NCBI GenBank assembly: GCA_903861015.1
Contig: CAIOSL010000081.1
Span: 1 to 7,724 of the forward strand
Origin: an uncultured bacterium
Lineage (GTDB): Bacteria > Patescibacteriota > Saccharimonadia > Saccharimonadales > Saccharimonadaceae
Direction: 5' to 3'
DNA: 7,724 bases
Positions within the stretch are counted from its first letter, which is position 1, and the number at the start of each line of letters is the position of its first letter. Below, piece by piece: positions 1 to 4,504 of this stretch. A model generated the notes under the pieces. That model was not told the DNA's origin and did not search any database. It saw only the letters and a list, made by a program, of their open reading frames with translations. A program made the translations under genes and the position numbers.

Positions 1-176
1 AAGAGGCGAATGCCTTTGCGCTCGACCTTCTGGTTCCGACCAATATGCTACAAACAGTCATGCTGCGATATGGCATCTATGGCCGAACCGACGAAGATAT
101 CCAAATACTATCTGGGCTATTTGGCGTACCCCATGAAGCCATGATCGACAAGCTGTTAGCCATGCGACGTCACTAG
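1..176 (+). CDS. ImmA/IrrE-type metallopeptidase, C-terminal end (partial)
   Basis: Only the last 57 codons are present, read from base 3 to the TAG at 174-176. The first visible residues, EANAFALDLLVP, match the third zinc-ligand motif of the ImmA/IrrE (DUF955, COG2856) family, in which a Glu followed by AN-FA-LL-P lies downstream of an HExxH motif. The tail (LSGLFGVPHEAMIDKLLAM) resembles the family's usual end, where a short HTH-like helix pair follows the catalytic core. Members cut or remove XRE-type repressors and are common in mobile elements and stress modules. The HExxH and any N-terminal XRE domain lie outside the window, so partner and activity cannot be judged. The stop codon overlaps the stop of a small gene on the other strand (shared CTAG at 173-176). 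Confidence 0.75.
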   Translation, partial: EANAFALDLLVPTNMLQTVMLRYGIYGRTDEDIQILSGLFGVPHEAMIDKLLAMRRH

Positions 177-292
177 AACAAGACGAAAACAACAATCAAA
201 AATACCGTTAGCGCAACGATCCACGCTACAAAATCCTCCAACTTATCTTCGGGATCGCTATCATGCATATAATTGTTATTTAATCTATTCAT
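173..292 (-). CDS. 39-residue single-span membrane peptide
   Basis: An ATG at 292-290 opens a 39-codon frame ending in TAG at 175-173. The N-terminal half is hydrophilic and acidic (residues 9-20, MHDSDPEDKLED). Residues 21-39 (FVAWIVALTVFLIVVFVLF) are an uninterrupted hydrophobic helix ending exactly at the stop, so the peptide would be a single-pass membrane protein with an N-terminal acidic domain. The Shine-Dalgarno is weak (AAGAG, + strand 304-308, 11 nt upstream). What makes the frame credible is its setting: a promoter, a structured leader and an intrinsic terminator lie directly upstream on the same strand. I do not recognise the family. It could be a small regulatory membrane protein, a type I toxin-like peptide or a holin-like remnant, and nothing here decides between them. 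Confidence 0.55.
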   Translation of the reverse strand: MNRLNNNYMHDSDPEDKLEDFVAWIVALTVFLIVVFVLF

Positions 293-312
293 TGGCAAAA
301 TATCTCTTATAC

Positions 313-341
313 AAAAAAGGACAACCTATCTCTAGGTTGTC
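313..341 (-). terminator. Intrinsic terminator in the leader of the 39-aa gene
   Basis: Read on the - strand, GACAACCU (341-334) pairs perfectly with AGGUUGUC (327-320) across a 6-nt loop. One C and six U (318-313) follow. The 8-bp stem plus U-tract is a classic Rho-independent terminator. It sits 20 nt before the ATG of the membrane peptide, so it would gate that gene or end a free-standing RNA. Its outer 5' bases (341-337) also belong to the long closing stem of the upstream leader, so the two structures exclude each other. Confidence 0.7.
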
Positions 342-433
342 TACGCCAACAACAGATTCACATCCATTGTTATTCGAGAATAGGTTGCCCATTCTCGGAT
401 ATGAATATAATTGCTGTTGTTGACGTAGACAAT
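313..433 (-). ncRNA. Structured leader RNA or small RNA with terminator-pairing apical loop
   Basis: The - strand transcript folds as a long rod. Stem 1 is 19 bp (432-414 with 355-337). A 7-nt 5' bulge (413-407) follows, then stem 2 of 9 bp (406-398 with 364-356), a 10-nt 3' bulge (374-365), and stem 3 of 7 bp (397-391 with 381-375) capped by a 9-nt loop GGGCAACCU (390-382). That loop is complementary over 9 bp to AGGUUGUCC (327-319), the 3' arm of the terminator, so a pseudoknot would block termination. Stem 1, stem 2 and the pseudoknot each contain one non-Watson-Crick position, and all three are G-U in the - strand RNA but C-A on the + strand. This strand bias supports a functional - strand RNA. 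The predicted start (about 433-430) falls at the first base of stem 1. I do not recognise a known riboswitch, 6S, SRP or T-box signature. Confidence 0.65.
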
Positions 434-436
434 AAC

Positions 437-466
437 ATTGTACCACAGCAATAGCTAAAAGTGATT
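437..466 (-). promoter_or_regulatory. Extended -10 promoter for the - strand leader and membrane peptide
   Basis: On the - strand TGG-TACAAT gives an extended -10 (hexamer 442-437). No good -35 is visible: the region around 466-460 reads AATCACT, unlike TTGACA, so the promoter would depend on the TGn extension. The expected start is about 433-430, at the first base of the leader's closing stem. The upstream side abuts the -35 of the divergent + strand promoter (466-471). Confidence 0.55.
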
Positions 467-494
467 TGACTGCCGTGCCCACATCTGTTAATAT
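466..494 (+). promoter_or_regulatory. Near-consensus sigma-70 promoter (leader-peptide transcript)
   Basis: TTGACT (466-471), a 17-bp spacer and TAATAT (489-494), with a TGT extension just before the -10. This is the best promoter in the window. The start should be near 501, at the beginning of a 12-bp palindrome. The transcript would carry the two mini-ORFs at 572 and 636 and the terminator at 785-810. Confidence 0.75.
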
Positions 495-500
495 TTAGAT

Positions 501-521
501 ATTACGCGTAATTTGCGTAAT
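501..521 (+). promoter_or_regulatory. Palindromic operator-like element at the start site
   Basis: ATTACGCGTAAT (501-512) is a perfect 12-bp palindrome, and GCGTAAT recurs at 515-521, so the element holds three copies of the GCGTAAT half-site: two inverted, one direct. It lies at +1 to +21 of the strong promoter, where a bound repressor would block initiation. As RNA the ATTACGC (501-507)/GCGTAAT (515-521) arms would make a 5' hairpin that could protect the mRNA end. The protein that binds is unknown. Confidence 0.5.
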
Positions 522-571
522 AGAAGCTTGAAGTCAGTGGCCAATTCTAACCCTAGAAAGGGGTGATTTTT

Positions 572-607
572 ATGTCACGAGTTTTATTCAGTGTTGTTGT
601 GATCTGA
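572..607 (+). CDS. 11-residue leader peptide rich in Val/Leu/Ile
   Basis: ATG at 572 and TGA at 605-607 encode MSRVLFSVVVI. Six of eleven residues are branched-chain amino acids, with Val-Val-Val-Ile just before the stop. The ribosome site is CTAGAAAGGGGTGAT (554-568), an almost full complement of an extended 16S 3' tail around CCUCC, at normal spacing. Such a strong site on so short a frame is typical of attenuation leader peptides, and ilv-type leaders in other bacteria are likewise rich in Ile/Val/Leu codons. Its position ahead of ileS fits sensing of charged branched-chain tRNAs. Too short for any homology argument. Confidence 0.5.
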   Translation: MSRVLFSVVVI

Positions 608-635
608 TAATCTCTAAACTAGAAAGGTGGTGTTT

Positions 636-656
636 ATGACTGATATAGACTACTAG
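636..656 (+). CDS. 6-residue second leader peptide
   Basis: ATG at 636 and TAG at 654-656 encode MTDIDY, including an ATA isoleucine codon. The ribosome site CTAGAAAGGTGGTG (619-632) repeats the CTAGAAAGG start seen before the first mini-ORF, at nearly the same spacing to the ATG. GTGGTG (627-632) of this site is complementary to CACCAC (668-673) downstream, so the site could be masked by a hairpin that encloses the mini-ORF. It may be a real translated leader or simply a ribosome-binding element. The duplicated site is clear; translation is inferred. Confidence 0.4.
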   Translation: MTDIDY

Positions 657-778
657 CGCACTTTGCGCACCACAATTCTTCATCTTTTAGGGCACGGTGA
701 AGATGCGTGTATTTCCATAAACCCTAACCAATTTTGCGGTTCGCTACTCTTCGTGAGCGGCTCGAGCCATAAATTGGT
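656..778 (+). ncRNA. Structured leader region between mini-ORFs and terminator
   Basis: Several hairpins can be drawn in order. GCGCA/TGCGC (656-660 with 664-668) shares C668 with the CACCAC that can mask the second ribosome site, so the two compete. TTAGGG (687-692) pairs with CCCTAA (722-727) and stacks on CACG/CGTG (693-696 with 706-709). CATCTT/AAGATG (681-686 with 700-705) is an alternative to these. ACCAATTT (727-734) pairs with AAATTGGT (771-778) and encloses CGGTTCGCT/AGCGGCTCG (737-745 with 756-764, eight of nine pairs counting two G-U). GGTC (776-779) could instead pair with GGCC (785-788) and disturb the terminator. There is no T-box consensus. I could not find a convincing antiterminator by eye. 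Confidence 0.45.
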
Positions 779-784
779 CCATAA

Positions 785-810
785 GGCCACCGAAAGGTGG
801 CCTGTTTTTT
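785..810 (+). terminator. Strong intrinsic terminator with GAAA tetraloop
   Basis: GGCCACC (785-791), GAAA loop, GGTGGCC (796-802), then TGTTTTTT (803-810). This is a perfect 7-bp GC-rich stem with a stable tetraloop and U-tract. It ends the transcript from the 466-494 promoter after about 310 nt unless antitermination lets it run into ileS. Confidence 0.85.
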
Positions 811-829
811 ATGGTGCATAAACAAAACA

Positions 830-859
830 TTGGACTTATTTAACAGATAAGGCTACAAT
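830..859 (+). promoter_or_regulatory. Second promoter, upstream of ileS
   Basis: TTGGAC (830-835), 18-bp spacer, TACAAT (854-859), predicted start near 866. It lies just beyond the terminator, so ileS can be transcribed independently of the leader-peptide transcript. The mRNA would have a ~200-nt 5' region containing the 33-codon frame and a hairpin at 994-1035. Confidence 0.6.
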
Positions 860-886
860 GTATTTAACGACGCCCGAAAAAGGATA

Positions 887-988
887 GTGACTATCAATCA
901 CAAACGTCAGCGAGAAGAAAAGATTAATATCCCAGTAGACCTCGCCGTTGATACAACGAAACCGTACGTAAATAAAGCGCCAGAATGA
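887..988 (+). CDS. Possible 33-residue ORF in the ileS 5' region
   Basis: GTG at 887 to TGA at 986-988 encodes a hydrophilic, charged peptide (start MTINHKRQREEKI, end TKPYVNKAPE) with no membrane segment. AAAAAGGA lies only 2 nt before the GTG, which is too close for good initiation, and the GTG sits inside a small dyad GATAG-TGA-CTATC (883-895). I do not recognise it. It could be a short regulatory ORF, a remnant of a gene, or chance. The stop lies 84 nt before the ileS ATG, with no overlap. Confidence 0.25.
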   Translation: MTINHKRQREEKINIPVDLAVDTTKPYVNKAPE

Positions 989-993
989 ATTTT

Positions 994-1035
994 TTGGAAG
1001 TTGGATGGTACCATCCGTATAAAAGCGGGTTCCAA
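994..1035 (+). promoter_or_regulatory. Nested hairpin in the ileS 5' untranslated region
   Basis: TTGGAA (994-999) pairs with TTCCAA (1030-1035). Inside lies the perfect 14-bp palindrome GGATGGTACCATCC (1003-1016), which as RNA gives a 5-bp stem with a GTAC loop. The structure ends 25 nt before the ribosome site of ileS. It may stabilise the mRNA or the palindrome may bind a protein. Nothing decides this. Confidence 0.35.
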
Positions 1036-1072
1036 CATGACAATTGATTATTTGTATCGAAAGGAGATACTA

Positions 1073-3946
1073 ATGGTGAAATTTACTAGCGGTTCCAGAC
1101 GACGTGCCCTTGAGTACGAAAAAGACTTGGTAACTCAGTGGAAGACCAACAAGACTTTCGAAAAGTCGATCGCTAATCGACCAGCCGACAACGCCTATGT
1201 TTTTTATGATGGTCCGCCATTTATTACCGGCGTACCGCATCACGGTACATTATTAAGCAGCATCATCAAAGACGCCATTCCGCGCTACCAAACCATGAAA
1301 GGCAAGCGTGTTGAACGCCGCTGGGGTTGGGATTGTCACGGGCTGCCAGCCGAAAACTTCGTCGAGAAAAAACTCGGCATCACCGACCGCCACGACATCG
1401 GCACCAAGATCAGCCTGGCCGACTATATTACTACCGCCCGTGAAAGTATGATTCAGACCAGCGACGCCTGGGAGAACACAATTGACCGCATTGGCCGTTG
1501 GGTCGACTTTAAGGGTGCCTACAAAACCATGGACAAACCATATATGGAATCCGTCTGGTGGGCGTTCAAAACCCTATACGAAAAAGGCAAGATCTACGAA
1601 GGCGAACGCGTACTGATGTACGACACCAAATGGGCAACACCGCTATCCAAGGCCGAGGTAACGATGGATGCCGGCGCCTATATTGTCGTGACCGACCCAA
1701 GTGTTTACGTCAAGTTCAAGTTAACCAACAGCGATAATAACGTTAGTCTGCTGGCCTGGACCACCACGCCGTGGACACTACCTGGTAACACCGCGCTGGC
1801 AGTCAATCCTGACCTGACTTACGCCGAGGTAAAACTGGGCGACGAGCACTTTATTATCGCCGAAGAGTTAGTCAGCAGCGCCCTAACCGACGAAAAACAC
1901 GTCACGCTGGATCACAAAATCATTCGCAAGATCAAGGGTTCGGAACTGGTTGGCCTGGCCTACGAACCACTATTTGGCGACCGTGGCGACAATGCCCACA
2001 AGATTTGGGCCGCCGACTATGTCACCACCGAATCTGGTACTGGTATCGTCCACATCGCGCCAGCTTACGGCGAGGAAGACTTTTTGCTGGCCAAGCAAAA
2101 CAATATCCCGGTCATCCATGTCTTGGACGAATACGGCAAATACACCGAGACCGAATGGATTGGCAGCGATGTTTGGGAGATCAACAAAACCATTGCCAAA
2201 ACTCTGCACGAACGCGGAATGGTCTGGAAGATCGACTATATTCGCCACGAATACCCACACAACCCACGCACTGGCAATCGGTTGATGTACCGCGCCCACC
2301 CCAGTTGGTTTATGGATATCGACGGCCAACGAACCGAAATGCTAGAACAAAACAGCGAGCATATTAACTGGTTTCCGGACCACATCAAACACGGCCGATT
2401 TGAAAAAACCGTCGAGACAGCACCCGACTGGAACCTGTCGCGCGATCGTTTTTGGGCAACCGCCATGCCTGTTTGGAAGGGTATCGACAAAAACGGCAAA
2501 GAGCTAGTCAAGGTTATTGGCAGTTACGCCGAGCTGAAAGAGCTCAGCGGTGTCGAACTAGAGGATTACCACCGACCATGGGTTGACGATATCAAATTTA
2601 CTATCGACGGCGTACAGTACAGTCGTATCGACAAGGTGATGGACTGCTGGTTCGAGAGTGGCAGTATGCCATTTGCGCAATTTCATTATCCGTTCGAAAA
2701 CGTCGAAAAGTTCGAAGCCAACTTCCCGGGCGATTTTATCGTCGAATACATTGGCCAAGTTAGGGCCTGGTTTTACTACGTTCACGCCGTCAACGTTGGT
2801 TTGTTTGGCCATAATGCTTTTAAAAACGTTATTGTTACCGGCAACGTCGGCGGCAACGACGGCCGCAAAATGAGCAAAAGTTACGGCAATTTTACCGATC
2901 CAAACGAATTAATGGACAAGTTCAGTGCCGACAGCCTGCGCTTCTTGCTGTTGTCCAGCCCACTACTTAGCGGCGAAGATTTTTACCTGCAAGACAAAGA
3001 GGTGGGGGACGTAGCTCGCAAATTATCGATGGTTTGGAATATGTACGACTTCTTTACGATGTACGCCGAAGTCGACAACTGGGAATACAACGGTGACCTG
3101 TCCGATCCACTTGGTTCACTCAAAAATCCACTGGATATTTGGATCGTCAGCCGCGTTCATCAATTGACCGCCGAGGTCGAAAAGTACATGGACGGATACG
3201 ACATCGCCAATGCCCTAAAACCAGTTTTGCCGTTTATCGAAGATGCCAGCAACTGGTATGTTCGCCGCAGCCGCCGCCGTTTTTGGAAAGCCGGTGACGC
3301 CACTGACAAAAACAATGCCTACCGAACTTTGCATTACGTTTTAGTTCAACTCAGCATGATACTGGCGCCATTCACGCCGTTTTTGGCCGAAGAGTTATAC
3401 CAAAAACTAACTGGTGGCGAAAGCGTTCACTTGCTGGACTGGCCAACCGTTGGCCATATCAACGAACTAGTGGTGTCCGATATGGAAACTGTGCGCGATT
3501 ACGTCAACCAAGGCCTGTCACTGCGCGCCAAAACCGGCCTAAAAGTTCGTCAACCACTGGCCAGTGTAACCGTACCAAGTTTGGGTCAACACATCGACTT
3601 TGAGTCAATTTTGATCGACGAGCTGAACGTCAAGTCGGTCATAAAGGGTAACGAAGTCGCAATCGACACCGTCATCACCGACGAGTTAAAGCGTGAAGGC
3701 CTGATGCGCGAAGTTGTTCGCTTTGTCCAAAATGCCCGCAAAGATGCCGGCCTTAACATTGACGACCGTATCAGCCTTGAGTTAAAAACCGACAGCGACG
3801 AACTTAACCAAGCAATCGCCGAACACCTTGAAACCATCACTGACGAAACTTTGGCGACCGAATTTAACACAGCAGGCAATTACACATACACTTGCGACGT
3901 TGATATCGACAAACAACCGCTGACAATCAGTATTAACAAAAAATAA
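1073..3946 (+). CDS. ileS: Isoleucyl-tRNA synthetase, eukaryote-like type
   Basis: Cytoplasmic class I aminoacyl-tRNA synthetase that charges tRNA-Ile, 957 residues. I chose the ATG at 1073 because AAAGGAG (1060-1066) lies 6 nt upstream; an in-frame TTG at 1001 lacks a ribosome site and sits in a hairpin. Visible landmarks: the HIGH-motif region PPFITGVPHHGT (HHGT at 56-59), GWDCHGLPAE shortly after, the CP1 editing domain with WTTTPWTLPGNTALAV (229-244) and GTGIVHIAPAYGEEDF (322-337; D336 is the conserved editing-site Asp), DCWFESGSMP (524-533), and an intact KMSKS at 599-603, followed by a helical anticodon-binding domain. GWDCHGLPAE and DCWFESGSMP resemble the eukaryotic/IleRS2 branch, whose members are often mupirocin-resistant; resistance here is only an inference. 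The motif HHGT has Thr where most family members have His. It appears full length. Confidence 0.97.
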   Translation: MVKFTSGSRRRALEYEKDLVTQWKTNKTFEKSIANRPADNAYVFYDGPPFITGVPHHGTLLSSIIKDAIPRYQTMKGKRVERRWGWDCHGLPAENFVEKKLGITDRHDIGTKISLADYITTARESMIQTSDAWENTIDRIGRWVDFKGAYKTMDKPYMESVWWAFKTLYEKGKIYEGERVLMYDTKWATPLSKAEVTMDAGAYIVVTDPSVYVKFKLTNSDNNVSLLAWTTTPWTLPGNTALAVNPDLTYAEVKLGDEHFIIAEELVSSALTDEKHVTLDHKIIRKIKGSELVGLAYEPLFGDRGDNAHKIWAADYVTTESGTGIVHIAPAYGEEDFLLAKQNNIPVIHVLDEYGKYTETEWIGSDVWEINKTIAKTLHERGMVWKIDYIRHEYPHNPRTGNRLMYRAHPSWFMDIDGQRTEMLEQNSEHINWFPDHIKHGRFEKTVETAPDWNLSRDRFWATAMPVWKGIDKNGKELVKVIGSYAELKELSGVELEDYHRPWVDDIKFTIDGVQYSRIDKVMDCWFESGSMPFAQFHYPFENVEKFEANFPGDFIVEYIGQVRAWFYYVHAVNVGLFGHNAFKNVIVTGNVGGNDGRKMSKSYGNFTDPNELMDKFSADSLRFLLLSSPLLSGEDFYLQDKEVGDVARKLSMVWNMYDFFTMYAEVDNWEYNGDLSDPLGSLKNPLDIWIVSRVHQLTAEVEKYMDGYDIANALKPVLPFIEDASNWYVRRSRRRFWKAGDATDKNNAYRTLHYVLVQLSMILAPFTPFLAEELYQKLTGGESVHLLDWPTVGHINELVVSDMETVRDYVNQGLSLRAKTGLKVRQPLASVTVPSLGQHIDFESILIDELNVKSVIKGNEVAIDTVITDELKREGLMREVVRFVQNARKDAGLNIDDRISLELKTDSDELNQAIAEHLETITDETLATEFNTAGNYTYTCDVDIDKQPLTISINKK

Positions 3947-3970
3947 CAACATAATTAGCCAATAACCACC

Positions 3971-3999
3971 TGGCGACAGCTGAAAGATTAATATATAAT
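3971..3999 (+). promoter_or_regulatory. Promoter after ileS, inside an inverted repeat
   Basis: TATAAT (3994-3999) is a perfect -10; the -35 (TGGCGA, 3971-3976, 17-bp spacer) is poor. The -10 lies in the loop between two arms of an imperfect inverted repeat, 3966-3977 and 4011-4022 (CCACCTGGCGAC against GTTGCCAGGGGG, 11 of 12 pairs counting one G-T). Such flanking arms could bind a dimeric regulator on both sides of the promoter. The start would be near 4006. Confidence 0.45.
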
Positions 4000-4005
4000 C
4001 GATAC

Positions 4006-4086
4006 AACTAGTTGCCAGGGGGATTGAGGGCAAAGTTCTGTTAAATCTATTTATCAAAGTACACGCCTTCGTGGCGGGTGCTTTTT
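4006..4086 (+). ncRNA. Possible ~80-nt small RNA or attenuated leader
   Basis: From the predicted start the RNA opens with a hairpin, AACT-ag-TTGCC (4006-4016) against GGCAAAGTT (4029-4037), exposing a 12-nt G-rich loop AGGGGGATTGAG (4017-4028). An unpaired A/T-rich stretch follows, then the terminator at 4059-4086. Promoter, hairpin, single-stranded linker and terminator are the usual layout of a bacterial small RNA. The alternative is a leader that controls the 85-residue gene starting 20 nt later. Confidence 0.35.
4059..4086 (+). terminator. Intrinsic terminator downstream of ileS
   Basis: GTACACGCC (4059-4067) pairs with GGCGGGTGC (4073-4081) around a TTCGT loop, nine positions with one A-G mismatch and one T-G pair, followed by TTTTT (4082-4086). 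It can end both read-through from ileS and the short transcript from the 3994-3999 promoter. Confidence 0.7.
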
Positions 4087-4106
4087 AATTATTTTCATAT
4101 AAAATT

Positions 4107-4364
4107 ATGAAGCTAACCAAAAACGATAGGAAGAAATATCTGGCGGATATGTACGACAAGCTACATGAGGGTAAAAAAGTCGCCTGCAAATGTAGCAATT
4201 TAGCAACCTACATCGAAAGATGTGAGAAGCTAGAAGCCGAGCATTCGACCGTCGGATCCATAAAAGCCACAATGCTAGATATAGCTATCGACCATAGCTC
4301 TAGCGGCAAATGTGATATTTCTGCTGTTATCCAAGCATCGGTGGCCTCACTGCCACCCGCCTAA
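4107..4364 (+). CDS. Hypothetical protein, 85 residues
   Basis: Not recognised. The frame opens MKLTKNDRKKYLADMYDKLHEGKKV, basic and helical, followed by a CKC pair (C28, C30), a further Cys at 40 and one at 69, and ends with SLPPA. No signal peptide or membrane segment is visible. The four cysteines could bind metal but have no recognisable zinc-finger spacing. The ATG has no Shine-Dalgarno, and a TATAAA (4098-4103) lies only 3 nt upstream, so translation would be leaderless or from read-through mRNA. Codon use differs from ileS and htrA: more ATA, CTA and AGG/AGA. That could mark a recent arrival or low expression. A 6-bp hairpin (4340-4345 with 4352-4357) overlaps the last codons. Confidence 0.5.
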   Translation: MKLTKNDRKKYLADMYDKLHEGKKVACKCSNLATYIERCEKLEAEHSTVGSIKATMLDIAIDHSSSGKCDISAVIQASVASLPPA

Positions 4365-4424
4365 CTTTGATGGGGCCCTTGGTTTAACCACCTTTGGCCC
4401 CTCGGTTGAGGCCCCGGCCTCAGG
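4340..4424 (+). other. Cluster of GC-rich hairpins after the 85-aa gene
   Basis: Three inverted repeats follow each other: GGTGGC/GCCACC (4340-4345 with 4352-4357), GGGGCC/GGCCCC (4372-4377 with 4396-4401, with GGTT/AACC inside at 4381-4389), and TGAGGC/GCCTCA (4407-4412 with 4417-4422). A second GGCCCC (4410-4415) can replace the first as partner of GGGGCC, so alternative folds exist. Only TTTT (4433-4436) follows, so this is at best an imperfect terminator for the 85-aa gene. It may instead be a small structured 3' RNA. Confidence 0.4.
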
Positions 4425-4463
4425 CGTGTACATTTTGATAAGTTGATTTACACCTTAAAATCC

Positions 4464-4499
4464 TTGACCCATATGGCACCATCTATCTACAATAGATAG
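4464..4499 (+). promoter_or_regulatory. htrA promoter with a dyad over the -10 (leaderless mRNA)
   Basis: TTGACC (4464-4469), 18-bp spacer, TACAAT (4488-4493). The start is expected near 4500, only about five bases before the ATG at 4505, and no Shine-Dalgarno is present, so the mRNA would be leaderless or nearly so. CTATCT (4483-4488) and AGATAG (4494-4499) form a perfect inverted repeat around the -10 box, as expected for an operator. The regulator is unknown. Confidence 0.65.
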
Positions 4500-4504
4500 T
4501 AGTT

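Noticed and set aside
285..482. 65-codon - strand frame crossing the leader RNA
   Set aside because: It spans the promoter -10, the rod-shaped RNA and the terminator, has a Gln/Cys-rich unlikely composition, and is better explained by the RNA structure and the 39-aa frame downstream.
501..810. T-box riboswitch or tmRNA upstream of ileS
   Set aside because: No AGGGTGG-ACCGCG T-box consensus, no tRNA-like acceptor or TTCGA arm, and no resume-frame tag typical of tmRNA.
858..887. 9-codon frame MYLTTPEKG overlapping the GTG at 887
   Set aside because: Its ATG overlaps the -10 box of the second promoter, so it would not be in the transcript, and it has no ribosome site.
1001..1072. TTG start extending IleRS by 24 residues
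   Set aside because: No ribosome site, lies inside a hairpin, and the extra residues do not resemble the family. AAAGGAG before ATG 1073 is decisive.
1950..2873. Several long frames on both strands inside ileS
   Set aside because: They shadow a clearly conserved synthetase and have low-complexity or implausible composition.
3782..4057. 91-codon - strand frame over the end of ileS
   Set aside because: Runs through a terminator-side intergenic region into ileS antisense; composition is not protein-like.
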